A stretch of 64,000 bases of DNA from Glutamicibacter uratoxydans (GTDB lineage Bacteria; Actinomycetota; Actinomycetes; Actinomycetales; Micrococcaceae). The stretch is taken from NCBI RefSeq assembly GCF_006539925.1, contig NZ_BJNY01000010.1, positions 109,846 to 173,845 of the forward strand, read 5' to 3'. The notes under the pieces were generated by a model that was not told where the DNA came from, made no database searches, and saw only the letters and a program-made list of their open reading frames with translations. Within the stretch, counting starts at the first letter, position 1. The number at the start of each line of letters is the position of its first letter. The position numbers were made by a program, and so were the translations under genes. Shown piece by piece: positions 19,683-28,212 of this stretch.

Positions 19683-20896
19683 ATGAAATGAACGAACTCG
19701 ACGGCCTGCTGGCCTCGCTGCGCCGCTGGCCCGACGTCGAGGCCCCCAACCTCTTCGCCGCCGACGCCGCAGACCGGCTCATCCTGGATACCTGCACCGC
19801 CGAGCTAAACTCCGCCGGGCTGAACCTTGTCGAACTAAACACTGCAGGGCTGGGCGCCGCCGAATCCGGGCCCGTCGTCTGGGACCTGCCAGTGGCGGTC
19901 ATCGGCGACCACTATGGGGCGCTGTCCCTCGGCGCGCTGGCCCTGGGCGCACGGACGGTGCGCGTGCACACCGATTCGCTCACCGCCCGCCGCGCCATCG
20001 AGGCCAATGCGCAGCGACTGCTGCCCCAGCTGGCCGCTCGCATCGAGTTCTGCACCCTTGACACGGTGGCGGACGGCGCAGAGGTGCTGCTGATGGCGCT
20101 GCCGCGCGGGCTCGATGTGCTGGCCGAACAGGTCCACGCGCTGGCTTCCAGCGCATCGCCCGGCGCGGTGCTCTACGCCGGCGGGCGCGTGAAGCACATG
20201 AACCTTTCGATGAACCAGGTGCTCAGCGCCCATTTCGAGAGGCTCGACGTATCGCTGGCCCGGCAGAAGTCGCGGGTGCTCACCGCCCGGGGCATCCGTC
20301 AGAACCTGCCAGCCTCCAGCTTCCCCGCCACGGCCCGGCATGAAGCCGCCGGAATCAGCTTCACCCTGCGCGCCGAGGCCGCCACCTTCGGCGCCGCACG
20401 CCTGGATCCGGGCACCCGGTTGCTGCTGGAGAACCTGCCCGACCTGGCCGGCGAGCCGAGGCTGCTGGATCTTGCCTGCGGCAACGGGTCCATCGGCATC
20501 TTCGCCGCCCTGCGCTACCCGCAGCTGCGAATCGAGGCTTCTGACCATTCGGCCTCCGCGGTGGCCTCCACCCTGGCCGGGGCACAGGCCAACGGCGTGC
20601 ACGAACGCATCACCGCCATCCAGGACGACGGGCTGAGCCGCCTGCCCGATGCCAGCGCGGAGCTCATCACGCTGAACCCGCCCTTCCACATCGGCAACAC
20701 CGTCACCGCCGCGATCGCCTTCAAGCTGATCGACGAGGCGGCCCGGGTGCTCGCCGACGGCGGCCGGCTGGTCTGCGTTTTCAACTCTCACCTGCGCTAC
20801 CGGGCCGAACTGGAACGCCGCATCGGCCCCACCACCCAGCTGGCCCGCGACAAGACCTTCACCGTCACCTGCTCCACCCGCCGCCGCAAACAATAG
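19679..20896 (+). CDS. Class I methyltransferase, RsmC/RlmG-like two-domain form
   Basis: 405 residues. The C-terminal half carries the MTS domain: RLLDLACGNGSIGIFAALRYP (motif I, about residues 257-277), IEASDHSASAVAST (motif II), and ITLNPPFHIGNTVT, the NPPF catalytic motif of N2-guanine rRNA methyltransferases. The N-terminal half is a degenerate Rossmann-like domain without NPPF, as in RsmC and RlmG, where it helps RNA binding. The likely product is m2G in rRNA; which subunit cannot be told. Translationally coupled to the YigZ gene. Confidence 0.85.
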   Translation: MNEMNELDGLLASLRRWPDVEAPNLFAADAADRLILDTCTAELNSAGLNLVELNTAGLGAAESGPVVWDLPVAVIGDHYGALSLGALALGARTVRVHTDSLTARRAIEANAQRLLPQLAARIEFCTLDTVADGAEVLLMALPRGLDVLAEQVHALASSASPGAVLYAGGRVKHMNLSMNQVLSAHFERLDVSLARQKSRVLTARGIRQNLPASSFPATARHEAAGISFTLRAEAATFGAARLDPGTRLLLENLPDLAGEPRLLDLACGNGSIGIFAALRYPQLRIEASDHSASAVASTLAGAQANGVHERITAIQDDGLSRLPDASAELITLNPPFHIGNTVTAAIAFKLIDEAARVLADGGRLVCVFNSHLRYRAELERRIGPTTQLARDKTFTVTCSTRRRKQ

Positions 20897-20956
20897 TTCT
20901 CCACAGTCCGCGTCCCCGGCCCGCCGCACGCGCCGCACCTGGTTCATGCTGTGTCC

Positions 20957-22588
20957 ATGAGCAACACCATCAACCAGTGCGCGGCCCAGCTGCGCCAACA
21001 ACTTGCGGCCCAGCCCGCGCTTGATCCAGCCACCGCGCTGGACCTGGCCGAGCTTGCCAGCCAGCTGCTGGAACTCGCGCCGCCGCCGGACCCGGCGGGG
21101 CAGCTGGCGGATCCCCGCTTCGCGCTGGCCTACACCCAGCAGGTTGAGCACGCCGCCGGCAGTGTCGCCCGCGCCCAGATCCGCGCGGCCCATCTGTTGC
21201 AGGCCAGCGCCGCCCAAGCCCTGGACAAAGAGGAGCTGGACCTCGTCCGCCGCCCGGCAGAGCTCGACTGGTCGACGCCCGCCCGGCGCTGCACCGGACG
21301 CACCACGTTCAAGTCCCCGCAGGACCTGCTCGCCGCCTGGCTGAACATCAACTACTTCGATGCCCGCGACCGCGTGAACGCCGCCAGCCAGCTCATCGCC
21401 CAGTTCGACTACCAGCACCAGCAGCACCCGCCGAAGTTCGCCCGCATGGCCCAGCGCTTCGCCGACCGCACCCAGCGCCCTGCAGAAATCATCTCCGCGG
21501 CCCGGAGGCTGCAGAGCCTGGAACCGCCCGCCGACGAATTCACGCCGGTGGCCAGCGCCACCGCACAGGATGCGGCCGGCGAACTGGTCGAGGAGCTGGT
21601 CGACCGCGCCTTGGACGAGCCCAACGCCGACACCCGGCGCAGCGAGGTCAATGCGATCTTCAAACGCGTCCGCGAGGAATCACGCGAGGAAGACCCCGAA
21701 AGCCACACCGGCCTCTACGACCGGGGCAGCAAGTCGGGGTTGAAACGCTACGAGCTGCTGCTTGATTCGCTGGATGCCGAATACTTCGCTTCGCTGCTGG
21801 CCCAGGCCGACAATCCGCGCACGGAAGCCGGCGGGGCCGCCCGGCAGAACCGGGCCAATGTCGTTTTCGGCGCCTTCGGCCAGCAGGAGCCGGCAGATGA
21901 GCACCCGGATTTCATCACCGACGACGAGGCGGCAGCCCGCTGGGAGGACGCGGATGAAGCAGCTCCCAGCATCGCCCAACGCCGGCTGAACGCCCTGATG
22001 AGTTTCCTGCGGATCAACTCCCAGCGCCTGCGCACCCTGCTCAAGACACAGCGCACCGGCCAAGCTCCGGCCGCGGAGGCCGATGACCTGCTGGTCTCCA
22101 CCGTGGCGCCTCAGGTCGTCGTCACCCTCACACTGGCCGAACTCGAAGAACGGGCCGCCAGCTACGGGATCACCGAACACGGACACCGGCTCACCCCCAC
22201 CCAGCTGCGCCAAGTGCTTGCCCGGGGAAAAATCATCCCGATCGTGCTCGGAGGCAAGGGAGAAGTGCTCGACGTCGGCCGCAGTCAGCGCTACCACACC
22301 GACCCCATGCGCCTGGCGATCAGGATCCGGGACGGCGGGTGCATTGTGCCTGGCTGTACCATGGACCCCGAGTCCTGCAGCGTCCACCACATCTGGTTCT
22401 GGTCGCAGGGAGGAATCACCTCCGTCTACTGGGGTGCCATGCTCTGCGAAACGCACCACCACGACGTCCATGCGGGATTGATCAAGGTCATTGCCGACGG
22501 CGGGGTGCCCAAGGTCATCCTGCCCCGGTTCATGGATCCTTCAGGCACACCGGTGCGCAATACGATCAATCAGCGCCGGGCCGCCTAG
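20957..22588 (+). CDS. DUF222 protein with C-terminal HNH endonuclease domain
   Basis: 543 residues (a GTG two codons earlier is an alternative start). The N-terminal 350 residues are the Ala/Gln-rich DUF222 region; the C-terminus carries CIVPGC...CSVHH then W-F-W-S-Q-G-G and LCETHHHDVHAG at about residues 462-507, which is the zinc-linked HNH domain of this actinobacterial family. The family position usually occupied by Asn (the N of HNH) reads TSVYWGAMLC here, that is Trp-Gly. Such genes are multi-copy in Micrococcales genomes and their function is uncertain. The last 23 bases overlap the convergent next gene. Confidence 0.85.
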   Translation: MSNTINQCAAQLRQQLAAQPALDPATALDLAELASQLLELAPPPDPAGQLADPRFALAYTQQVEHAAGSVARAQIRAAHLLQASAAQALDKEELDLVRRPAELDWSTPARRCTGRTTFKSPQDLLAAWLNINYFDARDRVNAASQLIAQFDYQHQQHPPKFARMAQRFADRTQRPAEIISAARRLQSLEPPADEFTPVASATAQDAAGELVEELVDRALDEPNADTRRSEVNAIFKRVREESREEDPESHTGLYDRGSKSGLKRYELLLDSLDAEYFASLLAQADNPRTEAGGAARQNRANVVFGAFGQQEPADEHPDFITDDEAAARWEDADEAAPSIAQRRLNALMSFLRINSQRLRTLLKTQRTGQAPAAEADDLLVSTVAPQVVVTLTLAELEERAASYGITEHGHRLTPTQLRQVLARGKIIPIVLGGKGEVLDVGRSQRYHTDPMRLAIRIRDGGCIVPGCTMDPESCSVHHIWFWSQGGITSVYWGAMLCETHHHDVHAGLIKVIADGGVPKVILPRFMDPSGTPVRNTINQRRAA

Positions 22589-23906
22589 CCTCGTCGGCAC
22601 CCGCGCCAACCTCATTGGCCGGTTGGACCGGGGCGTCCAGCAGATAGGGGCGTTGGCCCTCCACCCGTACAGCGAACAGCGAACTTCCGTGCCCGTCCAG
22701 GACCTGCTGGTCGATGACTGCCGCTTTGTTTTCATTGAGCTCGCTGGCATAGAGGTCTTTTGCCTTGGCGTCGACCCATTTCATTCGCCGGCGTGCACGG
22801 CGCAGAGGCTCCCGTGCCACGCGAGGCAGCACATTCGCCGGGGTGGCCTGCGCCCCGCGGCCAAAGTACACCGAGTCCGCAACCCGCACCGGAGCGGCAT
22901 CCCACCCGTAGAGGCCGGCGATGCTCATTCTGGTTCCCGCGGGCAACAGCTCCTGGCGGACGTGCTCCCCATAAACCCAGGTTTCATAGGAGATCTCAGA
23001 GAACTGGCTGCGATCCAGCGCGTTGACCGCGCGGATGCCATGCACTAGGCAGTCATCGTCGCAGACCCGGTACTGCGGATACGCTAGGGCCTCGGCCTCC
23101 GCGTTCGCTGTGGACTCGGCGCAGGTGCACCGCGGCTGCTCGGCCTCTTCGACTGGGATGCTGTTGCCTATTCCGGTGAACGCCAGAGGCCCAGCACCCG
23201 GGGCAAAAGGGAATTCAAGCACGGTCAGAGGCACCGAACGCGCTTCGAGCCATTTGAAGCCGCTCAGCAGCAGGCAGACCACCAGCACGATGCTTCCCGT
23301 GCTGGCTTCGATCCATAGGCCCGATTCGATCTTCGCCGGATCCATGCCCGCCTTGGTGAAAAACTGCCACAGGATCCTTGCGGCAGGGAGCAGCAGCGAG
23401 GATCCTGCCATGGTCCACAACGTCGAGGGGAGGATTTTGGTCAGCCTGCGCACGTTCAAGTCCGCCACTGGCACATCGACACTGCCCTGGGCCTCGCGAT
23501 GCCACGAACGCAGCAGCGCGGCGAAGCGCAGCTGACCAATCAGCGAAGCCGCGCACAGCAGCGCAAAATACATGGCGGCGGCGTAAATAACATACTTTTC
23601 GATGCCCGAGGGTGAAACCAGGTAGATGAAGCTCAACACTGCAGCCAATGCGATCCATGGGGCATGGCGGCCGGCGCCCCAGAACAAGGCTATAGAGCCG
23701 ACGATGGCCGAGTAGCTGACCAGATAGGGCTGCCACTCCCCCAGTTCCAGCCGCTGCGGGGCAAACCCGAGCAAGTACACCAGCAGCGCAGCCAACGGGA
23801 TCCATACACCGGCGGTAAGCCACGAGGCCGGCATGCTGCGCGGAACAGTTGCCCACTGTTCATCGCTGAGCGAGCGGAAGGGGACGCGCAACGCGGATGC
23901 ACTCAT
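22566..23906 (-). CDS. Unrecognised six-helix membrane protein with a Cys cluster
   Basis: 446 residues, no family I recognise. Hydrophobic helices at about residues 29-48, 58-78, 82-100, 104-128, 155-180 and 196-220, then a soluble C-terminal half. That half begins with a Pro/Gly segment and holds CTC at about 264-266 and CDDDC some 20 residues later, which could bind a metal ion, followed by YETWVYGEHVRQELLPAGTRMSIAGLYGW and a basic stretch RRARRRMKW. The stop codon lies inside the convergent HNH gene (23-base overlap). The upstream 140 bases show no clear promoter. Confidence 0.75.
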   Translation of the reverse strand: MSASALRVPFRSLSDEQWATVPRSMPASWLTAGVWIPLAALLVYLLGFAPQRLELGEWQPYLVSYSAIVGSIALFWGAGRHAPWIALAAVLSFIYLVSPSGIEKYVIYAAAMYFALLCAASLIGQLRFAALLRSWHREAQGSVDVPVADLNVRRLTKILPSTLWTMAGSSLLLPAARILWQFFTKAGMDPAKIESGLWIEASTGSIVLVVCLLLSGFKWLEARSVPLTVLEFPFAPGAGPLAFTGIGNSIPVEEAEQPRCTCAESTANAEAEALAYPQYRVCDDDCLVHGIRAVNALDRSQFSEISYETWVYGEHVRQELLPAGTRMSIAGLYGWDAAPVRVADSVYFGRGAQATPANVLPRVAREPLRRARRRMKWVDAKAKDLYASELNENKAAVIDQQVLDGHGSSLFAVRVEGQRPYLLDAPVQPANEVGAGADEARRPGAD

Positions 23907-24047
23907 GAATTGCTCCTGGCCCTAGGGTGATGACTACCACCACTGTAGCCAGCGCCCGCACTGTGGCCGATCCACCCGGGGAGCGATCTTTCCCCACGCT
24001 GATCAGCACTAATGATGAGTAGGCAGGCTCAATTCAGGCTTAAATGT

Positions 24048-24084
24048 ACGATGGCCCACCCCGAAAATCGGGATGGGCCATCGT
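24048..24084 (-). terminator. Terminator of rpsA
   Basis: A 17-base stem with one mismatch, ACGATGGCCCA-TCCCGA with TCGGGGTGGGCCATCGT, and a 3-base loop, 55 bases after the rpsA stop. On the minus strand it is followed by ACATTTAAG. The position also closes nothing on the plus strand. Confidence 0.75.
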
Positions 24085-24139
24085 GCTTAGCGAAAGCTAG
24101 TTTCCTGTCTGCGGCCGTAAGGGCCGGCAGCGAGGGAAA

Positions 24140-25606
24140 TTAGTTGCCGGTCAGCTTCTCGCGCAGTGCAGCCAGTGCTTCGTCGGAAGCCAGGGTGCCA
24201 GCGTCGGTTGCTGGTGCCTCGGAGGAGTACGAAGCTGGTGCAGCCTCGGCTGCAACAGGCTCTGCTTCTGCGTCGGCAGCCAGTGCAGCGGCAACCTGCT
24301 TCTTGTGAGCTTCCCAACGCTCCTGAGCGGCAGCGTACTGTGCCTCCCATGCAGCGCGCTGGGTCTCGAACCCTTCGAGCCATTCGTTCGACTCTGGGTC
24401 GAAGCCCTCTGGGTACTTGTAGTTGCCGGCCTCGTCGTACTCTGCAGCCATGCCGTAGAGTGCTGGGTCGAACTCGGTGCCCTCTGGGTCAACGCCTTCG
24501 TTAGCCTGCTTGAGCGACAGCGAGATGCGGCGGCGCTCCAGGTCGATGTCGATGACCTTGACGAACAGCTCGTCGCCCACGGAGACAACCTGCTCAGCCA
24601 GTTCAACGTGGCGAACTGCCAGCTCGGAGATGTGAACCAGGCCTTCGATGCCGTCTTCGACGCGAACGAACGCACCGAATGGAACCAGCTTGGTAACCTT
24701 GCCCGGTACAACCTGACCCAGTGCGTGGGTGCGGGCGAAGGTCTGCCATGGATCTTCCTGGGTAGCCTTCAGCGACAGGGAAACGCGCTCGCGGTCCAGA
24801 TCGACTTCCAGAACCTCGACGGTGACTTCCTGGCCAACCTCGACAACCTCGGATGGGTGGTCGATGTGCTTCCACGACAGCTCGGAAACGTGTACTAGGC
24901 CGTCTACGCCGCCCAGGTCCACGAAGGCACCGAAGTTGACGATGGAGGAAACAACGCCCGGACGAACCTGGCCCTTTTCCAGCTTGTTGAGGAAGGTCGA
25001 GCGGACCTCGGACTGGGTCTGCTCGAGCCATGCACGGCGGGACAGCACAACGTTGTTACGGTTCTTGTCCAGCTCGATGATCTTGGCTTCGATTTCCTGG
25101 CCGATGTATGGTGCCAGGTCGCGAACGCGACGCATCTCAACCAGCGATGCAGGCAGGAAGCCGCGCAGGCCGATGTCCAGGATGAGGCCACCCTTGACAA
25201 CCTCGATGACGGTACCGGTAACGACGCCGTCCTCTTCCTTGATCTTTTCGATGTCGCCCCAAGCGCGCTCGTACTGTGCACGCTTCTTGGACAGGATCAG
25301 GCGGCCTTCCTTGTCTTCCTTGGTCAGAACCAAGGCCTCGACGTTGTCGCCAACGGTGACAACGTCACCTGGGTCAACATCGTGCTTGATGGAAAGCTCG
25401 CGGGAAGGGATGACACCTTCGGTCTTGTAACCGATGTCGAGCAGAACTTCGTCGTGGTCAACCTTGACGACGGTGCCTTCGACGAGGTCACCATCGTTGA
25501 AGTACTTGATGGTGGCGTCGACTGCGGCCAAGAAGTCCTCAGCAGATCCAATGTCGTTGATTGCGACGACTGGTGCGCTGTTGTTCTCGTTCGAGGTGAT
25601 GGTCAT
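24140..25606 (-). CDS. rpsA: 30S ribosomal protein S1
   Basis: 488 residues, four S1/OB-fold repeats (about 36-105, 123-188, 209-277, 294-363), each with the G-x-V-x-x-V ... G-A-F/G-F-L-P ... HxSE pattern (for example VVPGKVTKLVPFGAFVRVEDGIEGLVHISEL). This four-repeat form is the actinobacterial one; proteobacterial S1 has six. The C-terminal 90 residues are Ala/Glu/Pro rich and probably disordered. S1 binds mRNA at the ribosome and unfolds it. A strong TTGACC-N18-TAGACT promoter is 112-141 bases upstream, and a hairpin terminator follows, so it is monocistronic. Confidence 0.97.
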   Translation of the reverse strand: MTITSNENNSAPVVAINDIGSAEDFLAAVDATIKYFNDGDLVEGTVVKVDHDEVLLDIGYKTEGVIPSRELSIKHDVDPGDVVTVGDNVEALVLTKEDKEGRLILSKKRAQYERAWGDIEKIKEEDGVVTGTVIEVVKGGLILDIGLRGFLPASLVEMRRVRDLAPYIGQEIEAKIIELDKNRNNVVLSRRAWLEQTQSEVRSTFLNKLEKGQVRPGVVSSIVNFGAFVDLGGVDGLVHVSELSWKHIDHPSEVVEVGQEVTVEVLEVDLDRERVSLSLKATQEDPWQTFARTHALGQVVPGKVTKLVPFGAFVRVEDGIEGLVHISELAVRHVELAEQVVSVGDELFVKVIDIDLERRRISLSLKQANEGVDPEGTEFDPALYGMAAEYDEAGNYKYPEGFDPESNEWLEGFETQRAAWEAQYAAAQERWEAHKKQVAAALAADAEAEPVAAEAAPASYSSEAPATDAGTLASDEALAALREKLTGN

Positions 25607-25717
25607 GTAGTAGGGACTCCGATGTGGATAGATTTGGTCAGTCGAACCCCCGGAAGTCCCAGGAATTCGAACGGGTAAAACTTGATGCGCGCATGGCGAA
25701 CCACGGCACGCTTATCA

Positions 25718-25747
25718 AGTCTACGCGCCTACCATAGAGCGGGTCAA
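25718..25747 (-). promoter_or_regulatory. Sigma70-type promoter of rpsA
   Basis: On the minus strand TTGACC (25747-25742), 18-base spacer, TAGACT (25723-25718). It would start transcription near 25711 and give a 5' leader of about 105 bases before the rpsA ATG. GGAG sits 10 bases before the start codon. Confidence 0.65.
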
Positions 25748-25809
25748 AGTGGAATCCGCCAAGATGCGCAGCTTCTATTTGTGAAATTCGCTACAGTCCG
25801 GGTGGTTTC

Positions 25810-26748
25810 TCAGAATCCCTGAGACAGGGTGGCCAGTTTGATTCCCGAGTCGAGCAGCGGGCCCAGCCCGGCGCGCACTCCGGCGGCGGTGCCGGAGCCC
25901 GGCTGGTTGAAATGGCCGATCCCCACGTCTCCGGACTTCAGCAGTTTCACCTGGCTCGCAACCGCTGAGGCGGCGAATGTCGCCCCCGCATCCAGATTCC
26001 TGGTGAAGTTCATCGGCACGATCCCCAGCGCGCGGCACAGCGCGGCGCCAGCCTCGTCCATGTGGGCGGTCCCGGAGCGGAAGAAGCGGGCGTCGACGCC
26101 GAATTCACCGGCCATGTAGCGCTGGTTCTCCATTACCTCGTCGTAGGCCGAGCCAACTGACGCGGTCCCGGGAATGCCATAGGCCTTCTGCCCGGCGATG
26201 CACAGCGGCGCGTGCAGCGTGCCGTGGTTGGCGATCTCAAAGAGCGGGTCTGCCACTAGTTCCTTCATCAGTCCAGGATTCGCCCGCGCCCAGCGCTGGT
26301 TGATGAACAACGTGGCAGGGGCCCGATGTGCACGAAGAGTGGACAGCAGCGCTGTGTCCACTGCCGAGCCGCGCGGCCCTCCGCAGGCGTCAAAAGTCAG
26401 CGCGGCAAACTTTGCCCCCTCGGGCAGGCCCAGCTGGATCCCAGGCACCTCCAAGCCGAAGGAACCGGCCGCACGGCCCTTGAACATGTCGATGGCCTTA
26501 TCCCTGTCGAGAAATTCAGGGGCTCCATCACCGGGGGCCACGGCGCCGGTGCTGCTGGCCGCCGGGCTGGCTGGCGCCGGTGCAGGGTGGACGGAAGGCG
26601 CAGAATTCGCCGGCGCCAAGCTGGACTCGGACGAACCGTCGGCCGCGCAGCCCGACAGTACGAACGAGCCCAGGGCCGCCGCGCCGAATGCCAGCAGGCT
26701 CCGGCGGGAGCTGAGCGGCACCAGGTGGCCGTCCGGGGAAGCAGGCAT
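25810..26748 (-). CDS. Secreted polysaccharide-deacetylase-like lipoprotein with variant active site
   Basis: 312 residues from the ATG at 26748. The N-terminus has SRRSLLAFG, a Tat-like twin arginine, and the lipobox LSGC with Cys34, so it is predicted to be a membrane-anchored lipoprotein. A Ser/Ala/Pro linker precedes a NodB-like domain: ALTFDACGGPRG in place of TFDDG, then ANHGTLHAPLC (His pair), FFRSGTAHMD, and a late GIGHFNQPGSG. The first Asp is kept but the second, a metal ligand in the family, is Ala. Polysaccharide or peptidoglycan deacetylation is the family activity; activity here is uncertain. Confidence 0.8.
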   Translation of the reverse strand: MPASPDGHLVPLSSRRSLLAFGAAALGSFVLSGCAADGSSESSLAPANSAPSVHPAPAPASPAASSTGAVAPGDGAPEFLDRDKAIDMFKGRAAGSFGLEVPGIQLGLPEGAKFAALTFDACGGPRGSAVDTALLSTLRAHRAPATLFINQRWARANPGLMKELVADPLFEIANHGTLHAPLCIAGQKAYGIPGTASVGSAYDEVMENQRYMAGEFGVDARFFRSGTAHMDEAGAALCRALGIVPMNFTRNLDAGATFAASAVASQVKLLKSGDVGIGHFNQPGSGTAAGVRAGLGPLLDSGIKLATLSQGF

Positions 26749-26784
26749 TGCGTAGATCAAGTCCTTCAGCCGATGGGTAGGGTT

Positions 26785-28086
26785 TTAGAATCCGTGCAGG
26801 GTAAACGGCTCGCTGGGTCCGTCGAAGAGGTCCGCGCAGTCCTGCGCACTGGCACCGTTCACCAGCGCAGCCCGTCCAACCGCCAGCAGCTGGTCCAAGC
26901 TCGTGGTCCCCAGGTAGAGGCCTGCCAGTTCGCGCACGCCCAGGGCGATCTCCGGAACCTCGGGCCAGGCTTGCTCCCCCGGTTCCAGCGGTTCGACCAC
27001 CACGCTGTCCTGCCCGATGTCGAACAAGTAGCGGCCCTCGGCGAATCCCAGCTCATCGGCGACCTGCAGGACCACGGCGCCTTCGCGCCAATAGCCGCGC
27101 CGGCTGAACGCGGCGCACACATCCAGCACCCGCAGCCAGAGCACGTCATCCACGCTGCGCACGGTGCTGCTGCGCTCGTCGGCCAGCATGAGCCGCAGCG
27201 GGTCGTCGAGCGGGCCCGAGGCGTAGACCTCGTGCACCAGGTCGTGGTTAGCGACGTAGGCCAGCAGCTTGATGCGGGCCGCGGGGTTCACGGCAATCAG
27301 CTTGTGCACCACCATGCGCGCCGGTTCCTTGTCCCAGCCGGCGAACTTGTAGGTGATGAAGCCATCCAGCGTGCCTTGCTGGTCATAGGAGGCGGCGAAG
27401 CGCATGTGCTTCGGCTTCGCCAGGGTTTCGTACCCGTCCCAGCGGCCCAGCGCGTAGCCTTCGTCGTACAGCGCGCCGTCCACCGAACCAAAGGTGGCCT
27501 GCTGGGCGCGCGCCGCCACATCCCGGTACTGCTCGGTGAACTGCTGCGCGTCGATATCCACCACGGTGCCCGGCAGCTGGCCGCGGAGTTTCAGCCCGCC
27601 CTCGCATTTGAGCGTAAAGCGCTGCTGGCGGGTGGCGACCTCGAAGCCGAACCTGCCGTAAATGGTTGCTTCCGAGGCGGTCAGACCGGCCAGCGCGAAT
27701 CCCTGCGACGCGGCATAGGCCAGGTCGTCGCGCATCTGCGCGGAGAGGATTCCGCGGCGCCGGTGCGTGGGGCTGACGGTGACGGCGGAGATCTTGTGCA
27801 GGGGCACGGGCTGGCGGCCGCCGGCATTCAGCGTGCCCGGGAATGACGCATAGGTGTGCACCGGTGCGGCGGCGTGCCGGCTTGGCAGCTGCGCCGACCG
27901 GTCGAAAACCATGGTGCAGCGCAGCTGGTGGGCCGCGGCGATCTCGCGGTAGGTCTGCTGCCCCTGCTCATCGGAGACGTCATCGTAGAACCCGATGCTG
28001 GTAGCGATCTGGAAGTCGGTGAGCAGCTGCATCTGCTCCGCAGGCAGCTGGTGGGCGTTGAACGTCACGGTTTCAAGGTTGCTCAA
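26785..28086 (-). CDS. Eis-like GNAT N-acetyltransferase
   Basis: 433 residues. Three-part architecture as in Mycobacterium tuberculosis Eis: an N-terminal GNAT domain with the acetyl-CoA loop SPTHRRRGILSAQM, a second GNAT-like domain in the middle (YKFAGWDKEPARMVVHKLIAVNP), and a C-terminal SCP2-like domain. The chain ends in Phe, as in Eis, where the C-terminal carboxylate acts in catalysis. Eis proteins acetylate several amines of aminoglycosides and other amines; whether this one does is not shown. It lies in line with and before the deacetylase-like gene (36 bases). Confidence 0.88.
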   Translation of the reverse strand: MSNLETVTFNAHQLPAEQMQLLTDFQIATSIGFYDDVSDEQGQQTYREIAAAHQLRCTMVFDRSAQLPSRHAAAPVHTYASFPGTLNAGGRQPVPLHKISAVTVSPTHRRRGILSAQMRDDLAYAASQGFALAGLTASEATIYGRFGFEVATRQQRFTLKCEGGLKLRGQLPGTVVDIDAQQFTEQYRDVAARAQQATFGSVDGALYDEGYALGRWDGYETLAKPKHMRFAASYDQQGTLDGFITYKFAGWDKEPARMVVHKLIAVNPAARIKLLAYVANHDLVHEVYASGPLDDPLRLMLADERSSTVRSVDDVLWLRVLDVCAAFSRRGYWREGAVVLQVADELGFAEGRYLFDIGQDSVVVEPLEPGEQAWPEVPEIALGVRELAGLYLGTTSLDQLLAVGRAALVNGASAQDCADLFDGPSEPFTLHGF

Positions 28087-28156
28087 GATTCACTCCGTCG
28101 TCTGGTCGATGAGGCGTCTGGTCGAGGGGCTGGGGGCGGGCGGACAGGGATAGTGG

Positions 28157-28201
28157 CAAGGCCCGGTGCCACGCAGGAAAACGGCGTGGCCCCGGGCCTT
28201 G
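28157..28201 (-). terminator. Hairpin after polA
   Basis: An 18-base stem with one mismatch (CAAGGCCCGG-GGCCACGC against GCGTGGC-ACCGGGCCTTG) with a 9-base loop, 12 bases after the polA stop. It has no strong T run, so it may be a partial terminator before the Eis-like gene. Confidence 0.6.
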
Positions 28202-28212
28202 GCGGCGGCGTC

